DNA from: Pseudomonas fluorescens
Lineage (GTDB): Bacteria > Pseudomonadota > Gammaproteobacteria > Pseudomonadales > Pseudomonadaceae
Length of the DNA: 64,000 nucleotides
Direction: 5' to 3'
Assembly: GCF_902497745.1 (NCBI RefSeq)
Contig: NZ_CABVHJ010000009.1
Coordinates: forward strand, 1-64,000
A program made the translations under genes and the position numbers. The notes under the pieces are model-generated. The model worked only from the letters and a program-made list of their open reading frames with translations, was not told where the DNA came from and ran no database searches. Below are positions 37,614-47,600 of this stretch, one piece after another (the stretch's first letter is position 1; every line of letters starts with the position of its first letter).

Positions 37614-38918
37614 TTAGCGCTGATGCACCAAAGCACCCGCCGCATACGTCTGCTGCACCGTGCGGTCATCGCCCAGCGTCATCAACACAAACAACGTCTC
37701 GGCAATGTTGTTGGCCTGCTTCAGGCGATAGCTCAGCAACGGTGTGGCGTTGTAGTCCAGCACCAGGAAGTCGGCGTCGGAACCCGGTTGCAGGTTGCCG
37801 ATCTTGTCCTCCAGACGCAGCGCCCGCGCACCGCCCAGTGTTGCCAGATACAGCGACTTGAACGGGCTCAGTCGCGCACCTTGCAGTTGCATCACTTTGT
37901 ACGCTTCGTTCAGCGTTTGCAGCAGCGAGAAACTGGTGCCGCCGCCGACGTCAGTGCCCAGACCGACATTCAGCTTGTGCTTCTCGGCCATCGGCAGGTT
38001 GAACAGGCCGCTGCCGAGGAACAGGTTCGAGGTCGGGCAGAACGAGATCGCCGAGCCGGTTTCTGCCAGACGCGCGCATTCTTCGTCGCATAGGTGCACG
38101 CCGTGAGCGAACACCGAACGCTCGCCGAGCAATTGGTAGTGATCGTAAACGTCGAGGTAGCCCTTGCGCTCCGGGAACAGCTCCTTGACCCACTCGATTT
38201 CCTTGAGGTTCTCGCTGATGTGGGTCTGCATGTACAGATCCGGGTATTCGGTCAGCAACTGGCCGGCGAGAGTCAGTTGTTCCGGAGTGCTGGTCGGTGC
38301 GAAGCGCGGGGTGACCGCATAGTGCAGACGACCCTTGCCGTGCCAGCGCTCGATCAGCGCCTTGCTTTCGACGTAGCTCGATTCGGCGGTGTCGGTCAGG
38401 TAGTCCGGGGCGTTGCGGTCCATCATCACCTTGCCGGCGATCATGCGCAGGTCGAGCTTCTCGGCCGCTTCGAAGAACGAGTTCACCGACTGCGGGTGCA
38501 CGCTGCCGAACACCAGCGCAGTGGTGGTGCCGTTGCGCAGCAGTTCCTTGATGAAAATGTCGGCGACTTCGTCGGCGTGAGCCTTGTCGCCGAACTGGCT
38601 TTCGCACGGGAAGGTGTAGGTGTTCAGCCAGTCGAGCAGTTGCTCGCCGTAGGCGCCGACCATGCCGGTTTGTGGCAAGTGAATATGGGTATCGATGAAG
38701 CCCGGGGTGATCAGCGCGTCCTGGTAGTGCTCGATTTCGATGTCCGCCGGCAGGGTCGGCAGCAGGTCACTGGCGTGGCCAAGGGCACTGATCTTGCCGC
38801 CGTCGACCACCAGCAGGCCATCCTCGAAATATTCGTAGGAGGCTTCGATCCCGACTTCGGCGGGGTCGGCAATGCTGTGCAGGATGGCGGCGCGGTAGGC
38901 TTTGCGAGTCAGAGGCAT
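37614..38918 (-). CDS. guaD: Guanine deaminase
   Basis: 434 residues, amidohydrolase superfamily. It deaminates guanine to xanthine. Metal site GFIDTHIHLPQTGMVG (about residues 77-90), MQTHISEN, and the Asp in VGLGTDVGGGTSFSLL, all typical of GuaD. ATG 38918 follows an AGAGAACCCTC segment. Thirteen base pairs downstream of xdhC in the apparent order xdhA-xdhB-xdhC-guaD; it feeds xanthine to XdhAB. Confidence 0.95.
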   Translation of the reverse strand: MPLTRKAYRAAILHSIADPAEVGIEASYEYFEDGLLVVDGGKISALGHASDLLPTLPADIEIEHYQDALITPGFIDTHIHLPQTGMVGAYGEQLLDWLNTYTFPCESQFGDKAHADEVADIFIKELLRNGTTTALVFGSVHPQSVNSFFEAAEKLDLRMIAGKVMMDRNAPDYLTDTAESSYVESKALIERWHGKGRLHYAVTPRFAPTSTPEQLTLAGQLLTEYPDLYMQTHISENLKEIEWVKELFPERKGYLDVYDHYQLLGERSVFAHGVHLCDEECARLAETGSAISFCPTSNLFLGSGLFNLPMAEKHKLNVGLGTDVGGGTSFSLLQTLNEAYKVMQLQGARLSPFKSLYLATLGGARALRLEDKIGNLQPGSDADFLVLDYNATPLLSYRLKQANNIAETLFVLMTLGDDRTVQQTYAAGALVHQR

Positions 38919-38931
38919 GAGGGTTCTCTAA

Positions 38932-39789
38932 TCAGTTTGAGGCTTTGAGTTTGGTCGCCTGACTGCGCCGCGAAACCGGCAGCAGTTTGGCAATCGGTTC
39001 GGCGCTGGCAGTCTGCTGGCCGAAGTTGGCGTTGTAGGTGGCGATGATTTCGCCGGCGATGGAGATGGCGATTTCCACAGGCAGTTTGCCTTTGACCTCG
39101 CCGATGCCCATCGGGCAGCGCATGCGTTGCACGACGCCGCTGTCGAAACCGCGATCACGCAAACGGTGTTCGAACTTCGCGCGTTTGGTCTTCGAGCCAA
39201 TCAGGCCGAAGTAGGCGAAGTCGTTGCGCTTGAGAATCGCGGCAGTGAGTTCAAGGTCGAGCTGATGGTTGTGGGTCATGACGATGCAGTAACTGCCGGC
39301 GGGCAGCTCATCGATTTCATCCACAGGCTCTTCGGCGACGATTTTACGCACGCCGTGGGGGATGTGTTCGGGGAATTCGGCCTCGCGCGAATCGATCCAG
39401 CGCACCCGGCAGGGCAGGCTGGCGAGCAGCGGCACCAAGGCGCGGCCAACGTGACCGGCGCCGAACACGGCGATCTGCGCCTGCACCTGGCCCATCGGTT
39501 CAAACAGCAACACGGTGGCGCCGCCGCAGCACTGGCCCAGGCTGGCGCCGAGGCTGAAGCGCTCCAGATGAGTGTCCTGCTTGCCGCTGGCGAGCATCTC
39601 GCGGGCGATCTGCATGGCTTTGTATTCCAGATGCCCGCCACCGATGGTGTCGAAACTCTGGTGAGCGCTGATGACCATTTTCGAGCCGGCGTTGCGTGGC
39701 GTCGAGCCGAGTTCTTCGATGATCGTCACCAGCACACAGGGTTCGCCCTGGTTCTGCAGGTCGGCGAGGGCGTCGATCCAGTTGTACAT
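38932..39789 (-). CDS. xdhC: Xanthine dehydrogenase accessory protein XdhC
   Basis: 285 residues. XdhC sulphurates and inserts the molybdenum cofactor of xanthine dehydrogenase. N-terminal XdhC/CoxI segment ELGSTPRNAGSKMVIS, then a Rossmann XdhC_C domain (IAVFGAGHVGRALVPLLASL, near 130-150) and LIGSKTKRAKFEHRLRDRG. Separated from xdhB by 118 bp that hold a REPIN. Confidence 0.95.
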   Translation of the reverse strand: MYNWIDALADLQNQGEPCVLVTIIEELGSTPRNAGSKMVISAHQSFDTIGGGHLEYKAMQIAREMLASGKQDTHLERFSLGASLGQCCGGATVLLFEPMGQVQAQIAVFGAGHVGRALVPLLASLPCRVRWIDSREAEFPEHIPHGVRKIVAEEPVDEIDELPAGSYCIVMTHNHQLDLELTAAILKRNDFAYFGLIGSKTKRAKFEHRLRDRGFDSGVVQRMRCPMGIGEVKGKLPVEIAISIAGEIIATYNANFGQQTASAEPIAKLLPVSRRSQATKLKASN

Positions 39790-39826
39790 AGTTCACCCCT
39801 ACAACATCGTTGTCTGTTCGGGCCTC

Positions 39827-39891
39827 TTCGCGAGCAAGCTCGCTCCCACAGGGGAATGCATTCCAAATGTGGGAGCGAGCTTGCTCGCGAA
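39827..39891. repeat. REPIN inside the xdh operon
   Basis: Inverted pair of the GGGAGCGAGCTTGCTCGCGAA core with the spacer GGGGAATGCATTCCAAATG, located between xdhB and xdhC, which are otherwise expected to be co-transcribed. Confidence 0.85.
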
Positions 39892-39907
39892 TGGCCGCGC
39901 CTCGGTC

Positions 39908-42307
39908 CTAGAGCGGAGCCAGCTCGGTCTCAGCTTCGACGGCTTTCACCGATTTCAGCTGACGCATCTGCTCACACCCCCACAACACCCGCTCCGGTGT
40001 CGCCGGCGCATCGATCTGCGGCTGATGCTTGTAGTCACCGAGGCTCGCCACCGCATCCTTGATCGCACACCACGACGCAATCCCGAGCATGAACGGCGGT
40101 TCACCGACAGCCTTGGAATGGAACACCGTGTCTTCCGGGTTCTTGCGGTTTTCCACCAGTTTCACCCGCAGATCCAGCGGCATGTCCGCCACCGCCGGGA
40201 TCTTGTAGCTGGCCGGGCCGTTGGTCATCAGCTTGCCTTTGTTGTTCCAGACCAGCTCTTCCATGGTCAGCCAGCCCATGCCCTGGATGAAACCACCCTC
40301 GACCTGACCGATGTCGATGGACGGATTCAGCGAAGCGCCGACGTCGTGAAGAATGTCGGTGCGCAGCATCTTGTACTCGCCGGTCAGGGTGTCGACGATC
40401 ACTTCGCAGCACGCCGCGCCGAAGGCGAAGTAGTAGAACGGACGACCACGCGCCTGGCTGCGGTCGTAGTAGATTTTCGGGGTCTTGTAGAAGCCGGTGC
40501 TCGACAGCGAGACCTGATTGAAATATGCCTGCTGGATCAGCGCTTCAAAGGTCAGGATGTGGTCACGAACACGAACATGGCCGTTGTGGAACTCGACGTC
40601 TTCTTCAGTCACTTTGAAGTGACGCGCAGCGAATTCGATCAGACGTTTCTTGATGATCTCTGCCGCGTTCTGCGCCGCTTTACCGTTCAGGTCAGCACCG
40701 CTGGAGGCCGCCGTCGGCGAGGTGTTCGGCACCTTGTCAGTGTTGGTCGCAGTAATCTGCACGCGATCGATTTCAACCTGGAACACTTCGGCCACGACCT
40801 GCGCGACTTTGGTGTTCAGGCCCTGACCCATTTCCGTGCCACCATGGTTCAGGTGGATGCTGCCGTCGGTGTAGATGTGGATCAAGGCGCCTGCCTGGTT
40901 CAAGAAGCTCGCGGTGAAGGAAATACCAAATTTAACCGGGGTCAGCGCCAGGCCTTTTTTCAGGATCGGGCTGTTGGCGTTGTAGCGCCGGATCGCTTCG
41001 CGGCGTTCGTGATACTGGCTGCTTTGTTCCAGTTCGGCGGTCATTTCCTCGAGCATGTTGTGCTCGACAGTCTGGTAGTAATGGGTGACGTTGCGTTCGG
41101 TCTTGCCGTAATAGTTGGCCTTGCGCACAGCAAGCGGATCGAGTTGCAGGTGACGGGCAATCGCGTCCATCACTTCTTCGATCGCGACCATGCCTTGCGG
41201 GCCACCAAAACCACGGTAGGCGGTGTTCGACGCGGTGTTGGTCTTGCAGCGGTGACCGTTGATGGTCGCATCGCCCAAGTAGTACGAGTTGTCCGAGTGG
41301 AACATCGCGCGGTCAACGATCGACGCGGACAAGTCCGGCGAGCAACCGCAGTTGCCGGCCAGGTCCATGTTGATCCCGTGCAGGCGCCCGGTGCTGTCGA
41401 AGCCGACGTCGTACTCGACGTAGAACGGGTGACGCTTGCCCGTCATCAGCATGTCTTCGACGCGCGGCAGGCGCATCTTGGTCGGCTGGCCGGTGAGGTG
41501 CGCGACCACCGCGCACAGGCAGGCCGGGCTGGCGGCTTGAGTTTCCTTGCCACCGAAACCACCGCCCATGCGGCGCATGTCGACGACGATTTTGTTCATC
41601 GACACGTCGAGCACTTCGGCGACCAGTTTTTGCACTTCGGTGGGGTTCTGCGTCGAGCAGTAAACGATCATCCCGCCGTCTTCAGTCGGCATCACCGAGG
41701 AGATTTGCGTCTCCAGATAGAAGTGTTCCTGGCCGCCGATGTGCAGCGTGCCTTGAATGCGGTGTTCAGCGGTCACCAGCGCAGAAGCCGAATCGCCGCG
41801 CTGGTGGGTGTGGCTGTCGAGGACGAAGTGGCGTTTGCGCAGGGCTTCGACCACGTCGAGCACCGGCTCGAGGTCTTCGTACTCGATGATCGCCGCCATC
41901 GCCGCTTTGCGCGCGGTTTCCAGATCTTTCGCGGCCACGGCGAGCACCGGTTGACCGACGAATTGCACGTCATCGATGGCCAGCAGCGGGTCGCCCGGCA
42001 TCAACGGGCCGATGTCTTTCAGGCCCGGTACATCTTCGTGGGTGATGGCGATGCGCACGCCTTCGAAGGCATAGCACGGCGAGGTGTCGATGCTGATGAT
42101 TTTCGCGTGGGCGCGGTCCGACAGGCGTGCGTACAGATGCAACTGGTTCGGAAATTCCAGACGATCATCGATGTACTGCGCTTCACCGGACACGTGCTTG
42201 GCGGCGCTGTCGTGCTTGACGCTGCGGCCGACACCAGAGGTCAGATCCTTGGCGAACAGTTCAGCCAGTTCAGCTTGAGTTTTCTCTACGCCGTGATGGT
42301 TAGACAT
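39908..42307 (-). CDS. xdhB: Xanthine dehydrogenase molybdenum-binding subunit
   Basis: 799 residues, the large Mo-cofactor subunit. It hydroxylates hypoxanthine and xanthine to urate. Two aldehyde-oxidase/xanthine-dehydrogenase domains: a/b hammerhead (about 20-140) and the Moco domain with GGGFGGKETQAA, the AYRGFGGPQG stretch (arginine substrate site) and GGTEMGQGLNTK. The catalytic glutamate probably lies in the C-terminal GEPPFMLGIA. The ATG overlaps the end of xdhA by 8 bp. Confidence 0.95.
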   Translation of the reverse strand: MSNHHGVEKTQAELAELFAKDLTSGVGRSVKHDSAAKHVSGEAQYIDDRLEFPNQLHLYARLSDRAHAKIISIDTSPCYAFEGVRIAITHEDVPGLKDIGPLMPGDPLLAIDDVQFVGQPVLAVAAKDLETARKAAMAAIIEYEDLEPVLDVVEALRKRHFVLDSHTHQRGDSASALVTAEHRIQGTLHIGGQEHFYLETQISSVMPTEDGGMIVYCSTQNPTEVQKLVAEVLDVSMNKIVVDMRRMGGGFGGKETQAASPACLCAVVAHLTGQPTKMRLPRVEDMLMTGKRHPFYVEYDVGFDSTGRLHGINMDLAGNCGCSPDLSASIVDRAMFHSDNSYYLGDATINGHRCKTNTASNTAYRGFGGPQGMVAIEEVMDAIARHLQLDPLAVRKANYYGKTERNVTHYYQTVEHNMLEEMTAELEQSSQYHERREAIRRYNANSPILKKGLALTPVKFGISFTASFLNQAGALIHIYTDGSIHLNHGGTEMGQGLNTKVAQVVAEVFQVEIDRVQITATNTDKVPNTSPTAASSGADLNGKAAQNAAEIIKKRLIEFAARHFKVTEEDVEFHNGHVRVRDHILTFEALIQQAYFNQVSLSSTGFYKTPKIYYDRSQARGRPFYYFAFGAACCEVIVDTLTGEYKMLRTDILHDVGASLNPSIDIGQVEGGFIQGMGWLTMEELVWNNKGKLMTNGPASYKIPAVADMPLDLRVKLVENRKNPEDTVFHSKAVGEPPFMLGIASWCAIKDAVASLGDYKHQPQIDAPATPERVLWGCEQMRQLKSVKAVEAETELAPL

Positions 42308-43754
42308 AAGCGGTCACCCGAGTCTCGATGTGCGGTGTTTGCAGTTCGATGAAGTATTTGCGCAGCAGGTTCTGCGCGCTGAGCAGGCGATATTCCTTGC
42401 TGGCGCGGAAGTCCGACAGCGGGGTGAAATCTTCCGCCAATGCGGCGCAGGCGCGTTCGATCACGGTGTTGTTGAACTGCGCACCGATCAGCGCGGCTTC
42501 GCAGTGGGCGGCGCGTTTCGGGATCGCGGCCATGCCGCCAAACGCCATGCGCGCATCGGTGATCACACCGTTTTCGACGCGCAGGTTGAAGGCGGCGCAG
42601 ACGGCGGAGATGTCGTCGTCCAGACGCTTGGAGACTTTGTAGGCGCGGAACAACTGCTCGGCGCTGGCGCGCGGCACGATGATCTTCTCGATGAATTCAC
42701 TTTCCTGACGGGCCGTAACCTTGTAGTCGATGAAGTAGTCGTCGAGGTTCAGGGTGCGGCGGGTTTCGCCTTTGCACAGCACCACCTGCGCGCCGAGGGC
42801 GATCAGCAGCGGTGGCGAGTCACCGATCGGCGAGGCGTTGCCGATGTTGCCGCCGAGGGTGCCCTGGTTGCGGATTTGCAGCGAGGCGAAGCGGTGCAGC
42901 AGTTCACCGAAGTCCGGGTACTCGGCGTTCAACGCTTCGTAGCAATCGGAGAGGGCGGTGGCAGCGCCGATTTCGATGCGGTCATCGAAGGTTTCGATAC
43001 GCTTCATTTCTGCGACGTTGCCGACGTAGATCATTACCGGCAGGGTGCGGTGAAACTGGGTGACTTCCAGCGCCAGATCGGTGCCGCCAGCGAGCAGGCG
43101 TGCTTGTGGATAAGCGTCGTAGAGATCGGCCAGATCAGCGACGGTCAGCGGCACCAGGCAGCGCTTGTCACCGCTGTTGAGTTCGCCGATATCGGTCGGC
43201 GCGATGGCTTTGAGGCGGGCGATGGTGTCCGCTTCGCGGGCATCGAACTGATCCGGTTGCTTGCCGCAGCACGATTGTTCGGCAGCGGCCAGAATAGGGC
43301 GGTAGCCGGTGCAGCGGCAGAGGTTGCCGGCCAGGGCTTCGTGGGCCTTGGCATGATCCGGTGCATCGCTGTTTTTTTGCAGGGCGAACAGCGACATGAC
43401 AAAGCCGGGGGTGCAGAAACCGCACTGCGAGCCGTGGCACTCGACCATGGCTTTCTGCACGCTGTGAAGTTCGCCTTGGTGTTTGAGGTCTTCGACGCTG
43501 ATCAGTTGTTTGCCGTGCAGCGACGAAACAAAGGTCAGGCACGAGTTGAGGCTGCGATAGCGAATGTGTTCGCGGCCAGCGTCATCCGTCTGTAATTCGC
43601 CGACCACCACGGTGCAGGCGCCGCAGTCACCGCTGGCGCAACCTTCTTTGGTGCCCGATTTACCGACGTGTTCACGCAGGTAATTGAGCACAGTCAGATT
43701 CGGGTCCAGGGCGTGCTCGCTACGGAGTTCCTGGTTAAGTAAAAACTGGATCAC
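42300..43754 (-). CDS. xdhA: Xanthine dehydrogenase iron-sulphur/FAD subunit
   Basis: 484 residues. Plant-type [2Fe-2S] with C39, C44, C47 (EGCASGDCGACTVV) and a fourth Cys in SLNSCLTF. The second [2Fe-2S] has CGFCTPGFVMSL and GNLCRCTGYRPIL. The CO dehydrogenase-type FAD domain (about 200-480) includes LLAGGTDLALEVTQ and TLGGNIGNASPIGD. Passes electrons from the Mo site to NAD+. First gene of xdhA-xdhB-xdhC-guaD. Its upstream region has two matched dyads (43813-43850). Confidence 0.95.
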   Translation of the reverse strand: MIQFLLNQELRSEHALDPNLTVLNYLREHVGKSGTKEGCASGDCGACTVVVGELQTDDAGREHIRYRSLNSCLTFVSSLHGKQLISVEDLKHQGELHSVQKAMVECHGSQCGFCTPGFVMSLFALQKNSDAPDHAKAHEALAGNLCRCTGYRPILAAAEQSCCGKQPDQFDAREADTIARLKAIAPTDIGELNSGDKRCLVPLTVADLADLYDAYPQARLLAGGTDLALEVTQFHRTLPVMIYVGNVAEMKRIETFDDRIEIGAATALSDCYEALNAEYPDFGELLHRFASLQIRNQGTLGGNIGNASPIGDSPPLLIALGAQVVLCKGETRRTLNLDDYFIDYKVTARQESEFIEKIIVPRASAEQLFRAYKVSKRLDDDISAVCAAFNLRVENGVITDARMAFGGMAAIPKRAAHCEAALIGAQFNNTVIERACAALAEDFTPLSDFRASKEYRLLSAQNLLRKYFIELQTPHIETRVTAYV

Positions 43755-43812
43755 GGAAGGCCTCGCAGACTCATTATTGTTGTTAACCGACTTGAGCCGA
43801 ATTTAGCAGGTC

Positions 43813-43850
43813 TGACTTTTCGGTCAATGGTTTTCTGACTTAAAGGTCAG
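43813..43850. promoter_or_regulatory. Twin TGAC-N6-GTCA operators upstream of xdhA
   Basis: TGAC-TTTTCG-GTCA (43813-43826) and CTGAC-TTAAAG-GTCAG (43835-43850), centres 23 bp apart, 59-96 bp upstream of xdhA and in the gap shared with a divergent GntR gene. The repeated dyad with about two-helical-turn spacing strongly suggests a dimeric regulator's operators, most simply the GntR protein at 44023. Confidence 0.65.
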
Positions 43851-44022
43851 GAAAAAGCATTTCGTCGATCAACAACGTGTCTATTCAGTATTGACCCTCA
43901 ATGGATCTCCTGCTTTTTTGCGGGAATCGTGCCAAAAACCGCTGAGTGGGCACTCCGCCATGACCGTGCATTTGCGCTACACTGCGCCGCTTGTGCAGAT
44001 CGATAGAGTTTGAAGGACAACC

Positions 44023-44682
44023 ATGACGTTCAAGGCGCCGGACAGCCTCGCCGAGCAAATCGCTCACCACCTCGCCGAACGCATCATTCGTGGCGAAATG
44101 AAGCCGGGAGAGCGCATCCAGGAACAGAAGGTCACGCTGGCACTGAATGTCAGCCGCGGTTCGGTCCGCGAAGCCTTGCTGATCCTCGAGCGCCGTCACC
44201 TGATCGCGATCCTGCCGCGCCGTGGCGCGCACGTCACCGAGCTGACGCCGCACAAGGTGCAGAGCCTGTGCACGCTGATGAGCGAGCTGTACATCCTGCT
44301 CGGCAACTCGGTGGCCAATGGCTGGCAAGTGCAGTCCGACATGGCGCCGTTCGTGCAGATTCAGCAGCGCCTGAGCGCCAGCTACGAGCGTCAGGACATC
44401 CGCAGCTTCGTCGACGACAGCTTCAGCGTGATGCGCGCCGCCTATCCGTTCGCCAACAATCCGTACCTGCAAGAAACGGTCGAAAACCTGCAGCCGGCCA
44501 TGAGCCGCGCCTACTTCCTCGCCCTCGAACAGCGCAAGGCCTCAATGAGCGAGTTCCTCGAACTGTTCGAACGCCTGCTCGCCGCCGTGCTCGCCCGTGA
44601 TTTGCCGCAGATCCGCATCGTGCTGACGGCGTACGCCCAGCGCAGTTGCGATCTGGTGGTCTCCGCGCTGACGGTTGCCTAA
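44023..44682 (+). CDS. GntR/FCD-family regulator divergent from xdhA
   Basis: 219 residues: winged helix (about 5-72, VTLALNVSRGSVREALLILERRHLIAIL) and a C-terminal FCD-like helical domain (about 78-210) that has few of the usual metal-binding histidines. ATG 44023 follows AAGGACAACC. Its gap with xdhA contains the twin dyads, so it probably regulates purine oxidation. The TAA stop is 2 bp before the smc start, an unusual neighbour for a pathway regulator. Confidence 0.88.
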   Translation: MTFKAPDSLAEQIAHHLAERIIRGEMKPGERIQEQKVTLALNVSRGSVREALLILERRHLIAILPRRGAHVTELTPHKVQSLCTLMSELYILLGNSVANGWQVQSDMAPFVQIQQRLSASYERQDIRSFVDDSFSVMRAAYPFANNPYLQETVENLQPAMSRAYFLALEQRKASMSEFLELFERLLAAVLARDLPQIRIVLTAYAQRSCDLVVSALTVA

Positions 44683-44684
44683 GC

Positions 44685-47600
44685 GTGCGGCTCAAGTGCA
44701 TCAAACTGGCGGGATTCAAATCCTTCGTCGACCCGACCACGGTGAACTTCCCCAGTAACATGGCGGCAGTCGTCGGGCCGAACGGTTGCGGCAAGTCGAA
44801 CATCATCGACGCCGTACGCTGGGTGATGGGCGAGAGTTCGGCGAAGAACCTCCGTGGCGAGTCGATGACCGACGTCATCTTCAACGGCTCGACCAGCCGC
44901 AAACCGGTCAGTCAGGCCAGTATCGAGCTGGTTTTCGACAACTCCGACGGCACCTTGCTCGGTGAATACGCGGCCTACGCCGAGATCTCGATTCGCCGCA
45001 AAGTCACCCGCGACAGCCAGACCACCTATTACCTCAACGGCACCAAATGCCGTCGCCGCGACATCACCGATATCTTCCTCGGCACCGGCCTCGGCCCGCG
45101 CAGCTACTCGATCATCGAGCAGGGGATGATCTCCAAGCTGATCGAATCCAAGCCCGAAGACCTGCGCAACTTCATCGAAGAAGCCGCCGGCATCTCGAAA
45201 TATAAGGAGCGCCGCCGCGAGACCGAAAACCGCATTCGCCGCACCCACGAAAACCTCGCGCGCCTGACTGACTTGCGCGAAGAGCTTGAGCGTCAGCTCG
45301 AACGCCTGCACCGTCAGGCCGAAGCGGCGAAGAAGTATCAGGAATTCAAAGCCGAGGAGCGTCAGCTCAAGGCGCAACTGTCGGCTCTGCGCTGGCAGGA
45401 TCTGAATGATCAGGTCGGTCAGCGCGAGTCGATCATCGGCACTCAGGAAATAAGTTTCGAAGCGCTGGTCGCCGAGCAACGCAATGCCGACGCGGCCATC
45501 GAGCGCCTGCGCGACGGTCACCATGACCTGTCCGAACGCTTCAATCTGGTGCAGGGGCGCTTCTATTCGGTCGGCGGCGACATCGCCCGGGTCGAGCAGA
45601 GCATCCAGCACGGCCAGCAACGTCTGCGGCAGTTGCAGGACGATCTGAAAGAAGCCGAGCGCGCACGTCTGGAAACCGAATCGCATCTGGGCCATGACCG
45701 CACGTTGCTGCTGACCCTCGGTGAAGAGCTGGACATGCTCACCCCTGAGCAGGAAGTCACCAGCGCCGCCGCCGAGGAAGCCGCCGCTGCGCTGGAGGAT
45801 TCCGAATCCGTCATGCACGGCTGGCAGGAGCAGTGGGACGCCTTCAACCTGACCGCCGCCGAACCGCGCCGTCAGGCCGAAGTGCAGCAATCGCGCATCC
45901 AGCAGCTGGAAACCAGCATGGAGCGTCTCGCCGATCGGCAAAAACGTCTCGGTGAAGAGCGCGCGTTGCTCTCGGCCGACCCGGAAGACGCGGCGATCAT
46001 GGAGCTCAACGAGCAGCTCGCCGAGTCCGAAGCGACCCTCGAAGATTTGCAGACCAGCGAAGAAGCACAGGTCGAAAAACTCGAAACACTGCGCCAGGAG
46101 TTGCAGCAGGCGTTGACTGCGCAACAACAGGCGCAGGGTGATTTGCAGCGCCTTAACGGTCGCCTCGCGTCCCTCGAAGCCTTGCAGCAAGCCGCGCTCG
46201 ATCCAGGCACTGGCACCGCCGAATGGCTGAAGGAACACAACCTCACCGAGCGTCCGCGTCTGGCCGAAGGCCTGAAGGTCGAGGCCGGTTGGGAATTGGC
46301 GGTGGAAACCGTGCTCGGCGCTGATCTGCAAGCGGTGCTGGTCGACGATTTCAGCGGTTTCGATTTATCCGGTTTCACCCAAGGCGATCTGCGCCTGCTC
46401 AGCCCGGCCAGCGATGGCGTGCGTGTGGCGGGCAGCTTGCTGGATAAAGTCGACGCGCAGATTGATCTGTCGCCATGGCTCGGTCAGGTCAAGCCGGTCG
46501 ACAGCCTTGAGCAGGCGTTGACCTTGCGTGGGCAATTGAGCGCCGGCGAGAGCCTGATCAGCCGCGACGGTTATTGGGTCGGTCGGTATTTCCTGCGCGT
46601 GCGTCGTGCCAGCGAAGCGGAAAGCGGCATGCTCGCCCGGGGCCAGGAAATCGAAGCGTTGCACCTCGAGCGCGAAGAGAAAGAAGCCACGGTCGAGGCC
46701 ATGGAAACCCGTCTGCAAACCCTGCGCGCACAACAGCGTCAGCAGGAAAACGGCCGCGAACATTTGCGTCGTTTGCTGCAAGACGAAGCGCGTCAGCAAG
46801 GCGAATTGAAAGCGCAACTGTCAGCCGGCAAAGCCAAGGCCGAACAGTTGACGCTGCGTCGTACCCGTCTTGATGAAGAGCTGGTCGAACTCGGCGAGCA
46901 ACGCGAACTCGAGCACGAACAGATCGGCGAAGCGCGCATGCAATTGCAGGACGCGCTGGATGCCATGGCGCTGGACACCGAGCAACGTGAGTTGCTGCTG
47001 GCCCAGCGCGACAGCCTGCGCGAACGCCTCGACCGGGTGCGTCAGGAAGCGCGGCAGCACAAGGATCATGCGCATCAACTGGCCGTGCGTCTTGGTTCGT
47101 TGCGCGCGCAGCACGACTCCACGCGTCAGGCCCTTGAACGTCTGGAAATGCAGGCCGAGCGTCTGACGGAAAAACGCGAACAGTTGAGTCTGAATCTGGA
47201 GGAGGGCGAGGCACCGCTGGAAGAGCTGCGCCTGAAACTCGAAGAGCTGCTCGACAAGCGCATGACCGTCGATGAAGAACTGAAGACCGCGCAGATCGCT
47301 TTGGAAGATGCCGATCGCGAATTGCGTGACGCGGAAAAACGTCGGACTCAGGCCGAGCAGCAATCGCAGTTGATTCGCGGCCAACTCGAACAGCAACGCA
47401 TGGAATGGCAAGCGCTGACCGTGCGCCGCAAGGCCTTGCAGGATCAATTGCTCGAAGACGGCTACGATCTCAACGGCGTGCTCGCGACATTAACCGCGCA
47501 AGCCAGTGAACGCGAAGCCGAAGAAGAACTCGAACGCATCAACGCGCGGATTCAGCGCCTGGGTGCGATCAACCTCGCGGCCATCGACGAATACACGCAA

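Noticed and set aside
39671..42352. 893-codon open frame opposite xdhB
   Set aside because: Shadow of xdhB; it also runs through a REPIN.
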